Source: Micrasema longulum
Taxonomy: Eukaryota; Arthropoda; Insecta; Trichoptera; Brachycentridae
Length of the DNA: 64,000 bases
Assembly (NCBI GenBank): GCA_022494885.1
Contig: JAGVSM010004879.1
Coordinates: 1 to 64,000 of the forward strand
Reading direction: 5' to 3'
Each line of letters opens with the position of its first letter. The stretch's first letter is position 1. The position numbers and the translations under genes are program-made. The notes beneath the pieces were generated by a model that was not told the DNA's origin, did not search any database, and worked only from the letters and a program-made list of their open reading frames with translations. Shown piece by piece: positions 1-11,491 of this stretch.

Positions 1-195
1 AATGTCTGCCTTAAAACAGGTTGTACCTAGTTAGGCTGACTAGACATGGTCCAGAGAAATCGATTACCTAATTGTGTATGTAGTAGATAAAGTAATTGTT
101 ATTTTTATTAATAAACCATGATCATTATTATTTTACTATATTATTATTAGTGTTGAGCCTGGTGTCCAGATGTTTATTCAAATTAATGTTGATAT
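1..195. other. Unassigned AT-rich flank
   Basis: I see no coding potential, RNA gene or repeat relationship here. It is ordinary AT-rich intergenic or intronic DNA. Confidence 0.5.
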
Positions 196-312
196 AATCA
201 TTTTTATTTTTGGTATTTTTTTAACCATATGCAGGCTTCCACTTTTCATTATGCTGTATCCAAACTAAACACAGGGCTCTTGGCGTCATAGAGTTAGGGG
301 TCTTTACATAAA
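196..312 (+). repeat. Interspersed repeat family X, copy 1
   Basis: This shares a ~70-bp core with 29,985-30,090 and 33,545-33,650. Shared words are CATTATG(C/T)TGTATCC, CTCAACACAGGGCTCTTGG in variants, and CATAGAGTTAGGG. In the third copy the core runs into an ATAAATAAATA-type tail, so family X may be the 3' end of a short or truncated non-LTR element. No coding is visible. The class is not recognised. Confidence 0.5.
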
Positions 313-564
313 TAAATTTCCTTGATTATTTTATAACAAATAAGTCAATAATTTATAGCACTTCTTCATCGTACACTGAGCAAAAATAGCTAGCAGCTTT
401 TTCTAATTGAACGCGCGAACAGACGGAGGGGTCGAAAATGCTGACTTTCGCTTGTAATCAAATAGAAGAATATGCATACATTGTATAGACCAGAAAATTT
501 TCTTTCGAATGACGTTCCTTTACCATTTTATTTCACTTTTGGTACTCATTTTTGAATTCGTAAA
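313..564. other. Unassigned AT-rich spacer
   Basis: No supported feature. The short reading frame that begins near the end of this stretch runs into SINE A and is not a gene. Confidence 0.4.
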
Positions 565-733
565 CCCCGTGGCGCAGTTGGTTAGACGGCTAACTGTGGA
601 ACTGGCGTCATTTTGGCGAAGTTTTTTTCTCAATTGGTCTGGGTGTTTTGGTGTATTTTTCATAACCTCTTTCCATATCCCCTCTTTCCCACCTGCTGAC
701 AAGCCTCTATTTAGAGACTTAGCGGGTTAATCC
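565..733 (+). mobile_element. SINE family A (tRNA-derived), copy 1, B-box deleted
   Basis: The 5' head reads CCGTGGCGCAGTTGGTTAG, an A-box-like tRNA start. It is followed by the family body TCTCAATTGGTCTGGGTGTT and the end motif CTTAGCGGGTTA. Compared with 44,903-45,100, the segment with the B box (GGGTTCGATTCCC) and the following A-rich stretch is missing, so this copy has an internal deletion and should be a dead Pol III template. The 73-residue reading frame across it is spurious. Confidence 0.75.
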
Positions 734-910
734 TTTTTTAAAAAAGACACAACTTAATAAGTTGTAAACACTTTATCAATTGTAAACACTTCATATTGAA
801 AGCGCGCCTCAAAATGATGTAAAATATTTCTCTCGACACGGGACACCTCAGTGACGGAACATTATCTTTACTGTACAAAAATTGATGAAAAATAAATAAA
901 AATTAATTGT
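734..910. other. Unassigned AT-rich spacer
   Basis: This is spacer between two SINE insertions. Nothing is recognised in it. Confidence 0.4.
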
Positions 911-1197
911 CGGCCTCGTGGTGTAATGGTCAGCGCGTTTCCTTGCCATGCCGAAGGTCTCGGGTTCGATTCTCGAATTGTTTGAAATTAAATATTTATT
1001 TATAAGGCTGTTTTCACACAAGAATACTTCATAGTTCCTGGACTGGTACCTGAAACGTAAGACTGATCACCTTACCTTAATGTAACAAAATTTATCGAGA
1101 TATGCTGCGTTTGGTGTACCAATCCAGTGCCCTATGCACCATTAGGTGATGAAAGGGAATGATGAGAAAGATTGCAAATAATAAATAAATAAATATA
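911..1197 (+). mobile_element. SINE family B (tRNA-derived), copy 1
   Basis: The head CGGCCTCGTGGTGTAATGGT (A box) is followed by CGGGTTCGATTCTCG (B box, 961-975). A ~190-bp body follows with GGACTGGTACCTGA, GATATGCTGCGTTTGGTG and CCTATGCACCATTAGGTG. It ends in AATAAATAAATAAATATA. The same order is found inverted at 21,973-22,237, and fragments occur at 10,016-10,056 and 10,285-10,372. The simple-repeat tail suggests mobilisation by a partner LINE. Confidence 0.8.
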
Positions 1198-1295
1198 TAA
1201 TGGTTTAATGTTTTGTATAGTGATTTGATATTGTTTGAATTGATGTTTTTAATTTTGTTTCTGCTCAGCACAGGACAAAGGTCCCAAGAATTTTA

Positions 1296-1400
1296 AATGA
1301 TGTTTGTTGCAATATTTTGAGTATGTCGAAAAGTTTGTAGACGAGGTTGGGTTTCACTACTTATTAAGATTAAAATTTATTGCAACGAAGAGGGAAAAAT
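1296..1400 (+). repeat. Interspersed repeat family Y, partial copy
   Basis: It contains CAATATTTTGAGTATGTC and TTGCAACGAAGAGGGAAAA. It aligns by eye with 3,338-3,540 and with the opposite strand of 61,310-61,430 and 41,340-41,605. It has no coding potential and is probably a fragment of a non-autonomous element. Confidence 0.45.
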
Positions 1401-1564
1401 TTTGTATGAAGCAATATGGAAGTCTTGATCTAGATTCTGCATTTGTTTAAAAATCCACATTTTCTATCCAACTATTCGATCTGTTGACTTTTGTGAAGTA
1501 AAAGAGCTTAATTCTTTATTCATAGGGGTGGGATACGTTTCGCAAGATATATATATATATATTT

Positions 1565-1843
1565 TTTTCATTTTATTTGATTTTATTTTATTTATTTCAT
1601 TTTATTCCATTTTATTTCATTTTATTTCAGTTTATTTTATTTTATTTTATTTTATTTTATTTTATTTTATTTTATTTTATTTTATTTTATTTTATTTTAT
1701 TTTATTTTATTTTATTTTATTTTATTTTACTTTATTTTATTTTATTTTATTTTATTTTATTTTATTTCATTTTATTTTATTTTATTTTATCTTATTTTAT
1801 TTTATTTTATTTCATTTTATTTCATTTTATTTTATTTTATTTT
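1565..1843. repeat. (TTTTA)n pentanucleotide array, ~280 bp
   Basis: About 55 units of TTTTA/TTTAT run nearly without interruption, with scattered T-to-C changes. The two overlapping reading frames rich in F, I, L and Y are artefacts of the repeat. The array abuts family V (1,845-2,115). The other V copy, at 61,550-61,835, also ends at a short TAAAA run, so this array looks like the expanded 3' tail of a minus-strand element rather than an independent microsatellite. Confidence 0.95.
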
Positions 1844-1844
1844 C

Positions 1845-2115
1845 ACATAAAAACAAAACACATTATGGAATTTATACAATATGTCGGTAGAAATATGTAC
1901 ATTTAATGTATCTCAATTACATTATGAGTATAACTTTTATTATAACATAATAATATTTACTCTTAGTACTAGTTTTAGTCACAAAAAAATTGGTGTATCC
2001 GTTTTATTACTGTACATGTTAGCGAGGGCGAGTATATATATTTAATATATAGGGTGTAGGAGGGTGTGTGTATATGTGTATAAGTGTGTGAGTGTTGTAT
2101 GTATGCGAGAGTGTG
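1845..2115 (-). repeat. Repeat family V, copy 1, adjacent to the TTTTA array
   Basis: It is near-identical in inverted orientation to 61,550-61,835. Shared words include AACAAAACACATTATGGAAT, TGAGTATAA, ACTAGTTTTAGTCACAAAAA, GTATCCGTTTTATTA and a GTGTGTG-rich segment. Read on the minus strand, the element ends in (TAAAA)n, as a retroposon 3' end would. No protein-coding segment is visible. Confidence 0.7.
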
Positions 2116-3337
2116 TAGTGAATAAAAGTGGACTTATTGAACAATGATTATCAAAAAATATCTGTTTTTTTAAAACCTAAATGAGGAAACCTTATCGATC
2201 GATGTAAAATTGTTAAGATTGTTAAGAACGCTCCGGCCTAAAATCTAAACTTTAAATTGGGATAATTATTTTAGAACATCAGTAATGAACTTCGTATAAA
2301 ATAAATAAGTTGAATAAAAAAAAATATAATAAATAAATAACACAATTTTTAAAAATAATATGTTTCTCAGAAACATACCTGCTACATGGTGCTGAATTGT
2401 GGCGATGAGTGTAGGAGCGTAATACTGATTTCGGTACCTGGATACTCAAACATTGACCAACGGTTGTTCAAATGTGCTTCTTGTTATGAACTTGGGTCAT
2501 GCGCTCTGATGCAGAGTTTAATGCTATTGCAAAAAGCACCTGATCAGCAACATTATTAATTATTACAGAATTATTGTATATATACAAGCATAGGTTTGCC
2601 TCAACACTTGGCTAAACTCAAGGGATTGCCATTATTGAACTACAGATTTAAAAAAAGGCCCCGTGCTTGAATGAATATTTCTGAATTAATTTTCTATACG
2701 CGTAAGTTCTACAATGCCGACGTTGACGCATAACATTACTTGAAGCTTGAGATTGATACAGTGATTTGTTGTGAAATTCAAAAAGTAGGCGTACAGGTTT
2801 CCTTCAACACAACGCATCTAAAGACTTGTCTTCTTGGCAATGCCCTCGTGCATGGAAACATATGAAAAATGTACAATTCGCCCGAAAGCGGCTTTCTGTT
2901 ATCTAGTAGCCTTAAGATTTTTGCCCCGATAGAAATAAATAAAAAATACTTCATTGAATTGAGGAAAAGAGAAATGTTGATTCTTCGCAAACCGGGATAA
3001 AATTGATTAAACTAGATCAATTCGCCGAAAAGTTTATAAAACTTTTTAAAGTCTTGAAATTAATTTGGAAGCCACTGAAAAGGTATTGCGTGATGGTTTT
3101 CATTTTCACATTTTCTTTTAATGCTTTAGTTTTCTCAGACCAATGAACCCATAAAAGGAAATAAACACTTTAACCTGTTTTTTTACGATAGCAAAAATAA
3201 ACTGATTTGTATTTTTTATTGACTAAAATATATACATATAAGTCCTAATAATACAGGGTATATTTTTTTCCATTTTCGATTTTTAATGATAGTTTTCCTA
3301 TCCGCTCTGTACTCTATTTTTTATTTATTTCTATACA
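2116..3337. other. Unassigned AT-rich region
   Basis: I find no RT motif, tRNA-like box, inverted repeat or recognisable exon in about 1.2 kb. The one short minus-strand reading frame here (2,778-2,990) has no recognisable motif. Confidence 0.4.
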
Positions 3338-3540
3338 TTACAATATTTTGAGTTTGTCTTAATATTTGCATATGAAAAACCGGAGTTTACCCCTTAGGAA
3401 GTTATTAAGATTAACAAATAACAACCGAGACGGAGAACATTTCAGAGAAGTTAATGTAAAGATCTAGATATTTACAGGGCTTATGACCTGTCATTGGCTG
3501 GTATATGTGGCCACTTTACACAATGCGGAACGTTTACAAT
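3338..3540 (+). repeat. Interspersed repeat family Y, copy with terminal module
   Basis: It starts CAATATTTTGAGTTTGTC and continues to GGGCTTATGACCTGTCATTGG and GTGGCCACTTTACACAATGC. The same terminal module is at 11,228-11,280 (+). It is inverted at 18,380-18,440 and 41,400-41,460. No coding was seen. Confidence 0.6.
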
Positions 3541-3644
3541 TTTGCCTTTGTTCGAACATCCATATTACTCCGATTCTTACATCTGTTAATTTTAATGAAG
3601 TAAAAGAGTCGAAACTTTTATTGTTCTGAAGAGATTTGATTCAT

Positions 3645-4495
3645 TTGATTAAATTATTTCACATATTTATTTAAACACTTTGTAAAAATGTACAGTTTAC
3701 ATACATATGCATAAGGGCAGGCATATTGTCTAAAAGGTTTTTTCTTCCTACCTTCCCAAACCGTTTAATTTATAATAATTATGTCTCATTTCTTAACTAT
3801 TAATGGTATATTTTCTAATTTAGATTTACCATTAAATTTTTTTTTGTCTGCATGTTTTCTAATTTATATTTATATTGATTTTTTTAAATGTTATTATTAT
3901 TCTTTGAATTTATTAGGCATCATTTAGTGAAATAAAACAAACATATGTAAAAAAGAAGGCCCTTCCTAAACACAGGAATTTCCGAGCTAGTCGGGACCTG
4001 AAACAAAGAAACTCTGTACATTTTAAAACTGTGAAATACATAAATAAATTTGAGAAAATCAGTGGCATTTGAACATATTGTAGGTAAATTATAATATTTT
4101 CAATATAAAACAAAACATTTATGAAGGTACATATAAAATTAAAAATTAATTAAAATTGGCTTAATATCTACATTATAAGATGAAAATAAAGGGGGTAAAG
4201 AGGGAAGGAAAGAGGGGAGAGAAAGGAATAACTGAAATAAGTGACATTTCGTACGTAAGTTGAATGTAAATAAAGAAGAGGCGTCTCTGACATTGAGTAG
4301 ATTATTCCACAATCGAGCAGCTACTACTTTGAAAGAGGAGGCAAAATAATAAGAGCGGTGAATGGGTCTTGAAAGGGTTCTCTTGTTACTAGAACGAAGA
4401 GATAGCACATGCTGTGATAGAGGCGATAGAGTGATAGAATCTGAATGTTTCTTATATGCCTGATACTTACTAGGCAACACCTGAAATCAATTTTC
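3645..4495 (-). pseudogene. Non-LTR retrotransposon 3' end, family W, copy 1
   Basis: On the minus strand, 4,480-4,139 encodes the tail of an RT polyprotein, with YYFASSFKVVAARLWNNL then SLFTFNLRTKC. That is the usual [V/A]ARLWN(N/S)LP...LFxFKxxL signature of CR1/Jockey-type ORF2 C-termini. The 3' UTR continues to ~3,650 and contains AAACGGTTTGGGAAGGTAGG and TATGCCTGCCCTTATG, both also at 58,330-58,400 and inverted at 60,225-60,290. Only the last ~110 codons remain, so this is a 5'-truncated copy. Clade assignment beyond non-LTR is uncertain. Confidence 0.75.
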
Positions 4496-5384
4496 CAATT
4501 ATTGTACTTAGTATGGAAAAGCTTCTACGTGATTAAGTTAAGTCAAAATTAAAATTAAGCCGTATACTTTTGAAACAATAATATTCCTTACATTAAATTT
4601 TATCAGATTTAGTTATATGGATTCGGTTTTCTTTCGTGGCAAAGCCTTCGGTAAAAAGTGATTGTATATTTTGACCGAGTTTACCGCACATAATAACGGG
4701 CTCGGTTATCTTTAATCACGTTTAATAAGCCATCGTTTCACACGTCATAGACTAAAACACAATATTACCATTAACAAATCGTTTCCCGAGCAACTGACTC
4801 TCAGGCTTAGAATTTTAATGAGTTTTCTGCTCTTTCTTAATCTAGACTTAAAGTTTCGCGCTCCAAAACTTAAGAGAAGTAATTCGTTAGTTACAAAGAA
4901 AATGTTAAATACTATAGAAACATAAACTAAAACAACGTTTGAGACCGTAACACTTTGAGAAAAAAACACTTGGCTTATACTACCTTCGTAATTTATTCAG
5001 TTTTGTGTACGAGTATTTACTTAATTTTGGCAGTATAATCTAAAACTTTCTTATATTCCTCGCATTTTAAAATAACGAATAAGTATTATGTAAATCCAAA
5101 ACTGTTCAATGCATTTTACAAAAACAATACGAAAGAGATTATTTTAGTATTTGAATTTATTTCGATAAATTTTTTTGTTGAAATTCTGCATAAAAAAAAT
5201 AATTGAACAAAAATTGTGTTTTAAAATAAGCACTTTTTATTTTATTTATCATATTGTATTCTTTCAGAAGCTTTTATTGAATTTAAGATAAAATGTAAAT
5301 CCCACACACAGGCCATGCTTTTGTGAGTTTTTTTTAGTGTTCACGTAACAGTTTTTTTTATTCGTAACTTATATACTTACCTAT
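4496..5384. other. Unassigned AT-rich region
   Basis: No supported feature. The minus-strand frame at 4,745-4,969 is hydrophobic but has no recognisable domain. Confidence 0.4.
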
Positions 5385-5840
5385 TGTAAAATGCAAAGAA
5401 AAAACGCAGTAAACAAAAAATAACGACTCATACGTTTTTGTATTTTCAAATACATTCGATTCTTCTTTTTCTTGGCTTCCTTCGGCTTTTGTCTCCAACT
5501 CCGCCTGTCCTCAGCCGCCGTCTTCCAAATTTTAACTTGTAGAAGCTGTGTTGCATCTTTCATTACGTCTTTGTCTTTTCTCAGCCTAGGTCTTCCAATC
5601 CTTCTTGTAATCTCTAGATGTCCAGTCATTTCCGCGCATTGGGCGTTTTTTGTACATGTCCAGTCCATTTCAACCTGAGCACTAATTTCATCTCATGCGC
5701 CACTCTTTTCCGTTCTTTGCAGGACCACAGATTTGCCGAACTCTCCTTTTGAACCTTTTCGAACGAGTTGCAAATGTAGTTTAAAATCACATTTCTGATG
5801 GTTTGAAAATAGTTTGAAGCAAACATAGCAATATCCATCA
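5385..5840 (-). pseudogene. Non-LTR ORF2 C-terminal fragment (RTE-like style)
   Basis: Two minus-strand frames that are continuous in homology carry LRLKWTGHVQK, then RRIGRPRLRKDKDVMKD and WKTAAEDRRSWRQKPKEAK. This is the typical ending of some non-LTR ORF2 proteins: LRWxGHV, RRxGRPRxRWxDDV, then W..xAxDRxxWR. A frameshift separates the two halves near 5,640. The remainder of the ORF is absent, so it is a short dead remnant. RTE versus Jockey-like origin is not settled. Confidence 0.7.
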
Positions 5841-7459
5841 GCCATTTAATTTGACTAATGACAGGCTTGAGATTTAAATTTTTAAAATGGCCGTGCCATA
5901 CAAATATAAAGAAAATTTTTTGAATTCGTGTTTCTACTAAAGCTTATTTGTTAGTGTCTTAAAGTTTAATTTTAGTGAAAATAACATTTCTAACATAAAG
6001 AATTTTGGGTATAGTATGGCAGTTTTTATAATTTTTCTTAAAAACACCCCAACGAGAGTTTGCTATGGCTTTTAATGCCCTTATTTATAATACCAACATT
6101 ATGTGTATTCTATTAAGTAATCACAGTGTTTTTTTATTTTTAAAACTAGGTACAGAAAAAGTCTCGTACAGAAAAAGTCATGGTTTCGTCTGTTTATTAT
6201 GATTATTTTAATTAATAATTCATTATGTATTTATTCAAAGAACTTGAAGAAATATTTCAATTCCTAAGTTTTCCTAAATTCACTTAATTGTTGTTTATAG
6301 GTTTTATTCAGCTTGGATGAATTCTTCAGTATTATATGTATAGATTACTTTAATTTATAGTTTAATTGAGACGTACAGCTTATTTGAAAATTCATAAAAA
6401 CATGTCTCTGAGAATGTTTTTTGAATATATTTCCATACGAAAATACGATTTATTTTTGGTCATTTCCATACATGGCACTCAATTCAAAAAGGCAAAATAC
6501 CCAACGTCGTATAAGTTCATTTAGTTTGTGGGTTGGCCATAATACGGCCATAAAATTTACTATTTGTAATAAAACTCGATTATTTCCTCGATAAATTATA
6601 ACTAAAACAAAGCGCCCTTTAAGGTCAGCCTATCTTTGACTGCGGTTTAAGAAAACATTACACATAACAAAGGAATTAAACTCGAGATGTGGGGGTGTTT
6701 TTCTCAACCCCGTGTAAGGGTGAAAGTTCACATAAGGAGAAGGATTACGGGTTACCAAACACGCAAGACCACACGAATACAAAATACCAACAGCCCTATA
6801 GAAATCCGCTGACTTATATTTATTCCATGAGAGAGTTTATTACCCAGTTAATGGATTTGAAAAAAACACCACTTCGGAATGTGTTTTCTACGCCCTCGGA
6901 GATTTTTCTCACGTTTTAACTTCCTTTACTTTGCTAGATTTTTTAAGCAGCCTCAAATTTAAGGCGTAGGTAATTTAAGAGGTATTTGAGCTAAGTGTTT
7001 CCTACAGATGCTCCAATTTGATTTGAAATAAATTCGAGATTTCCTCGAAGGGTGCTTTCTACGGATTCTTAAAAGTCAATTTGTCAGTTTTTTACGTCTT
7101 TTGACGTAAAAATACGCTCACCCTCAATTCGAAAAGGTATTTGTATTTAGATGGGACTATTTAAAAATATTGACTATCCCTAATCAGATATTTTCAAAGT
7201 TAATCCTTATCTTATAGTGTGAACGTCTGAAACTTCAGACTTCATTTTTTATTTCTCTAGACTTGCTTTTCATACTTATTTCCCAGTAATTATAATTTTT
7301 TTTTAAATATTTATTATCTTAAAAGTACCTACGCGTTTTATTATTCTTGAATAAAGTAATCAACCTCTCATCCTGTGTACTTGGTGAAAATGTTATAAAT
7401 ACATTTTTTTTTAAATTCACTTCTACCAATAACTTACTTGGTGTTTCTTTTATTTTCAG
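5841..7459. other. Unassigned region with one moderate-GC patch
   Basis: The region is mostly AT-rich and featureless. The patch at 6,680-6,920 has more balanced composition and a 76-codon open frame, but no recognisable motif and no clear splice context, so I do not call it a gene. Confidence 0.35.
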
Positions 7460-7498
7460 GTGAGACGAGAAAAGGTGGCTTCCCGTTCATTTTTCGCA
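7460..7498 (+). other. Candidate 39-nt microexon
   Basis: A strong acceptor (TGTTTCTTTTATTTTCAG ending at 7,459) is followed by 39 bases with no in-frame stop in the full-codon frame, reading VRREKVASRSFFA. A consensus donor GTAAGTAA follows at 7,499. Thirteen whole codons would make a phase-neutral cassette. No flanking exon is recognised in the window, so this could be chance in AT-rich DNA. It is the best host-exon candidate I can see. Confidence 0.2.
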
Positions 7499-8277
7499 GT
7501 AAGTAACATGTTGTGTTGTATATAAAATCACTATTCGAAAGCAAATTGATGGAAAATCTAAACGCGTTCATATCACGCCACATTTTACAAAGCCAGCTTA
7601 CCTATACGAGCAAAGTATATCGATGCTTCTTGTCTGTAGAGAACGTACTGGCTGATTGCCCTACTTTTAAGTTGTAAGGCTCTAACAACTTTTTAAATGA
7701 ACCCTTTCAGACTGCGGAGCCTTCCGTCTAAATATATTGAGTGTGGATCGCCTTACGATTAATTCATCGTAGCGTGCAATATAAATTTCTTTCACCCTAG
7801 AAGAAGGTCTATCTGAAGATAACTGATAAATTGCCTGCGACTTATAATTAACGGCAAGAATGGCAGAAGATTTGTATAGTGAAACTACACACACATAACG
7901 GGTGCTAGAAACAGGTTTCTACGTTTTTATTTATGGAAGCCATTAGTCTTTGTGCTTCCGTTTTGTTTTTGTATATCCGTAGATATATTTAGTAAATTAA
8001 GAACCGGAATAGTTCGACACGGTTTGTTAATGAAATTTCCAACATTTTTCGGAACGACTCGCTTAATATTTTTAGTAAAAAAAAAATCTTTAACTGCTGT
8101 AAAATAAATCCGAGTCGAAAAACTAATAATTTAATTAGATTTGTCATTTCTCATTATAAAATTTTATCTTTTTATGTTCTTATTCGGATGATTTAAGTTT
8201 ATATTTTATATTTAAAAATGGCAGATATTTCTTGAAAATCCATGAAGAAATTTAAAAGTTGTTGTTTCTACGTAGCT
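7499..8277. other. Unassigned AT-rich region
   Basis: No repeat or coding signal is recognised. The minus-strand 70-codon frame at 7,682-7,894 has no known motif. Confidence 0.35.
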
Positions 8278-8835
8278 CAGTGGTCTCCAAACTCTATAAG
8301 GATCTGAGCTACTATCGGAAATTGAAATTGTTTGATGAGCTAACTATACAAACTCTCTCTTTATAGTTTTTTTGCATCGGCACTTATCGTACCAAACAAA
8401 ATATTAGTTTTAATAAATTAGAACATCAGATTAACAATAAAAAAATAAATTCGTACTTGCAATATTTATTTAAAATCAAAATAATAATTGAAAATAGGTG
8501 TGATTAAAAGCCAACATAAAAATAAAAGTTAAAATAAAGAGTAAAAATAATTAGTGAAAGTAATGGCATTCACTTTCTTCCCCATTTTTTTCAATTTTCG
8601 GTAAGTACCTTGTCACTCCCATCCGAATGCAATTATTAAAATGTAAACCTGTGAGTCTGTTTCTTTATTTACTTTTAACAACCTTCATAGTGAAAAACGT
8701 TGACTGCAACCTTTTAAGAATTTCGTTGAAATTTAGCACATTTTTTATTTATTTTCGAAGTTTAATTATAAAATTTACTAGGCAAATTTAATATCCTACG
8801 CGAGCCACCAAAAAAGCCTCGGCGAGCTACCATGT
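8278..8835 (+). mobile_element. Possible decayed hAT-type non-autonomous element
   Basis: It begins CAGTGGTCTCCAAACTC, a hAT-style terminus, and then GATCTGAGCTACTATCGG. About 0.5 kb later it has CGCGAGCCACC and GGCGAGCTACCATGTGG, the GAGCTAC-rich subterminal signature common in hAT MITEs. The expected right end (..GACCACTG) is missing, so the 3' boundary is uncertain. Confidence 0.4.
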
Positions 8836-9099
8836 GGCGATCACTTCTAGCTGAAATAAAAAATAACTTATTTGTACTGAATATTATTTTACAGCATAAA
8901 TGTGAGGTTATAAAAGGTTTTCACGTGGGTCTATTGTGTTCTAGAAAACCTACTTTACAATTCTATAGAATACGGCAAATTATTACTAAACATTTCCATC
9001 ATATGATAAGTATAAACAACATGTTAATCCTTGCATACGTAAGGCTCCTCTATTTTATATCCTTATTGATTTAATTATTAATAGGCTCACTAATTTTCA

Positions 9100-9660
9100 T
9101 ATTTGTACATTGGCAAGCTTATTACTAAAATTGATTTTTTTCCATCGAACCAATAAAATAGATGTTTTTATTTTTATAATTATTCTTTCAAAACGAATGT
9201 GACGCAAAAATAAGAAAAAACAGAAATCAATTCATTTCAATATTTTTTTTATGGAAATGGGGAAATAAAGGGAGAGGAAAAAAAGATTGATAAAAAAAGA
9301 GATGTTTCTTCAGGTGAAATTTAAACAAATGCACTGTACAAACATATTTCATAGAGAATAGAAGATGATTCTACCTACGGTCAAGCCGCATAGACACTAT
9401 TTTTTCATTTTTTAAATTTATTGCAAAAAAATAATATACACACTTAATAACAGGGAATCTATATAAAACTAATTAATGTAAAATGAAAACGGAGTGTTCT
9501 CTGTTTATGATAGTCTCCATCTAACATTTTCTACTATACTCGTATGAGTAGAAAAGGAAGGAGACATTGAGAAATCGCGGATGGGAATTTAGAGTACTTT
9601 AAAAATACGAGCGAAGAGGTAAACCATGAACTGATTAGCGTTGAAATTTTTCACGAAAGT
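9100..9660 (-). pseudogene. Non-LTR 3' end, family Z, copy 1
   Basis: Read on the minus strand, it runs from AAATTTCAACGCTAATCAGT (near 9,645) to a 3' UTR with ATTGGTTCGATGG and a degenerate form of the tail GCCATTTGGCAATAAGCCCG. It is collinear with 50,200-50,690 and with 25,680-26,050 plus 24,860-24,965. The coding part is too decayed to read as protein. Confidence 0.65.
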
Positions 9661-10015
9661 AAAAAACACGGACTTAAAATTGTGCAGTTAGTTACCTGAA
9701 GAAATACTATAAGTTATGTAATCATCAACATGATTTAGTAAAATTGTAAGTTACATTTGCTTGTTTAAATCTATCACAAAATAGAATGTCTCATTCGCCC
9801 AAACGAATATTGAATTTTTTTCAAACACCTTTTCCACAAATAAATAGCTTAAATTATGTTTATGTTTTTGTAATTTAATTGCTTGTTTTATAATGTAAAT
9901 AATATAGAATCACAGAAATGAAATATAAACATAAATACGTAGTGTTTAAAATTGTCTTAACATTTTTTTAATTCTCTATGTATATAAAGTCTTCTTTGTG
10001 TCTGATGAGTCTTAT
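9661..10015. other. Unassigned AT-rich spacer
   Basis: Nothing recognised. Confidence 0.35.
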
Positions 10016-10056
10016 CGTCCTCTAACGCGCTGACCATCACACTACAAGGCCGACAA
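10016..10056 (-). mobile_element. SINE family B head fragment
   Basis: The reverse complement reads TTGTCGGCCTTGTAGTGTGA then TGGTCAGCGCGTTAGAGG. It matches the first ~40 bp of SINE B, including the A box, and nothing more. Confidence 0.6.
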
Positions 10057-10284
10057 TTAATTATTTACTAAGGTAATATAATTTATAATAAGGGTTTTTT
10101 TATGGTGAAAAATCTCCAAATCATTTAAGTCCCATCTTATTTTTTTAATGTAAATGTTTTACTTCTTTATCATTATCAAAATATTGATTTGAAATTATAA
10201 AATTTAACAATCTTATCACTACAAATCAGCAAATTATTATCGTTTTTTAATAGTCAATTAATTATTATTAGAGGAGAGTTTTGT

Positions 10285-10372
10285 ATGTATAATCAAAATC
10301 GATTAACCAAGGCAGTGCCTTATTCACCATTAGGTGCGGAAAGGGAATTATGATGATGAAGAAGTAAAGAAT
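10285..10372 (+). mobile_element. SINE family B 3' fragment
   Basis: AGGCAGTGCCTTATTCACCA and TTAGGTGCGGAAAGGGAATT match the SINE B body just before its tail (compare 1,120-1,170). It lacks the head. It lies in opposite orientation to the fragment at 10,016. Confidence 0.55.
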
Positions 10373-11149
10373 ACATTTTAATTTTTTAGTATATTTTTTT
10401 CAAAAACACCCTATGAAATGTGTTTATTTATTTTATTTTATTTTGTTAGAAATTTTTATTGCTATAACATTAAATCAAAGTAGAAATATATTAACAATAC
10501 GTGAACCAATTAAAAAATCCACTGTAAATCTAATAGTACGTGATATACAAGTATAAAAACAGAGTTAATATAATTGTATGTGTGCGACGCGACGTTTGTA
10601 TTCGCGTGTCTGTGAATGTGTGTTTTGTGCGTATTTGAATGAAAGGGTGAGTGTGTATAGGTGCGTTAGTATAATAACAATTTTAAAAATCGTGTATTCA
10701 TTTTGAAAAGGGTATATGAGAGAGCTAGGTAAGAGGATTGATTATATAAAAAAAATTTTTATACATACCTTAGAAACTGATTTATCTCTATTATTTTTTT
10801 ACCAGCGATTGTGAAAAAAATAACGTCACAAACTGGTACGATCGTATGATTTTCTTACGCTCTATCAGACGTCAGCCTGATTAAATTTGCTGCACAAAAT
10901 ATCTTGTTAAGTTATAAATTCCAGCAGCAAAATATGTTATTGTGCAATGCGCTCTCTCTGCACTATCTAGAGAGTCGTAAATATAGCAAAGGGGGAGAGA
11001 GTAGAACAGAGATGAGAGTCACTCCCACTCACTCTTGCACTAAATTTATATTCTCAATGCAGCTACCAGCAACCAGATATTCGTGAGGTTACGCCAGATA
11101 ATTCAAAACACACATTTTTAAAGAAATATTTTTAAAAGGGTATTTGAGG
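10373..11149. other. Unassigned AT-rich region with short TTTTA run
   Basis: A short TTTATTTTATTTTATTTTG run near 10,427 is followed by a GTGTG-rich stretch (10,580-10,660). The arrangement resembles family V, but I could not align the rest. The 60-codon frame at 10,904 has no motif. Confidence 0.3.
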
Positions 11150-11290
11150 GACTATCTTTGTTGAAATTTACTGCAACAGTGCAGTAAATAATTTCAGAGA
11201 GAATATTATAAGTGTTGGCATTTATAAGGCTTATGACCTGTCATTAGCTGGTTTAAGTGCCCACTTTGTACTCGGTATAACATTCACCTT
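11150..11290 (+). repeat. Interspersed repeat family Y, copy
   Basis: It contains GGCATTTATAAGGCTTATGA, CCTGTCATTAGCTGG and GTGCCCACTTTGTAC, collinear with 3,470-3,530. A short palindrome-like pair (TTTACTGCA/TGCAGTAAA) lies upstream at 11,169-11,190. Confidence 0.55.
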
Positions 11291-11491
11291 TTTTTTAAAA
11301 CTTTTTGTACGTAATGTAAATTGTACATTCGCGAAGTTATAATGGCAATTTCTTTTATTTTGCAAATGTTAAAAAAATACAGACTTCTTTGTCTAATTTT
11401 GTATAACTAATATCTCCTGTGTCCAGCCGGATGAAGAATACAGTTTTGTGTGTGAAATAGAACTAGAACCCCAATCGAGTGTTTTTGACTT

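Noticed and set aside
1528..1906. Two overlapping frames of 109-120 codons rich in F, L, I and Y
   Set aside because: They are translations of the TTTTA array and have no independent coding evidence.
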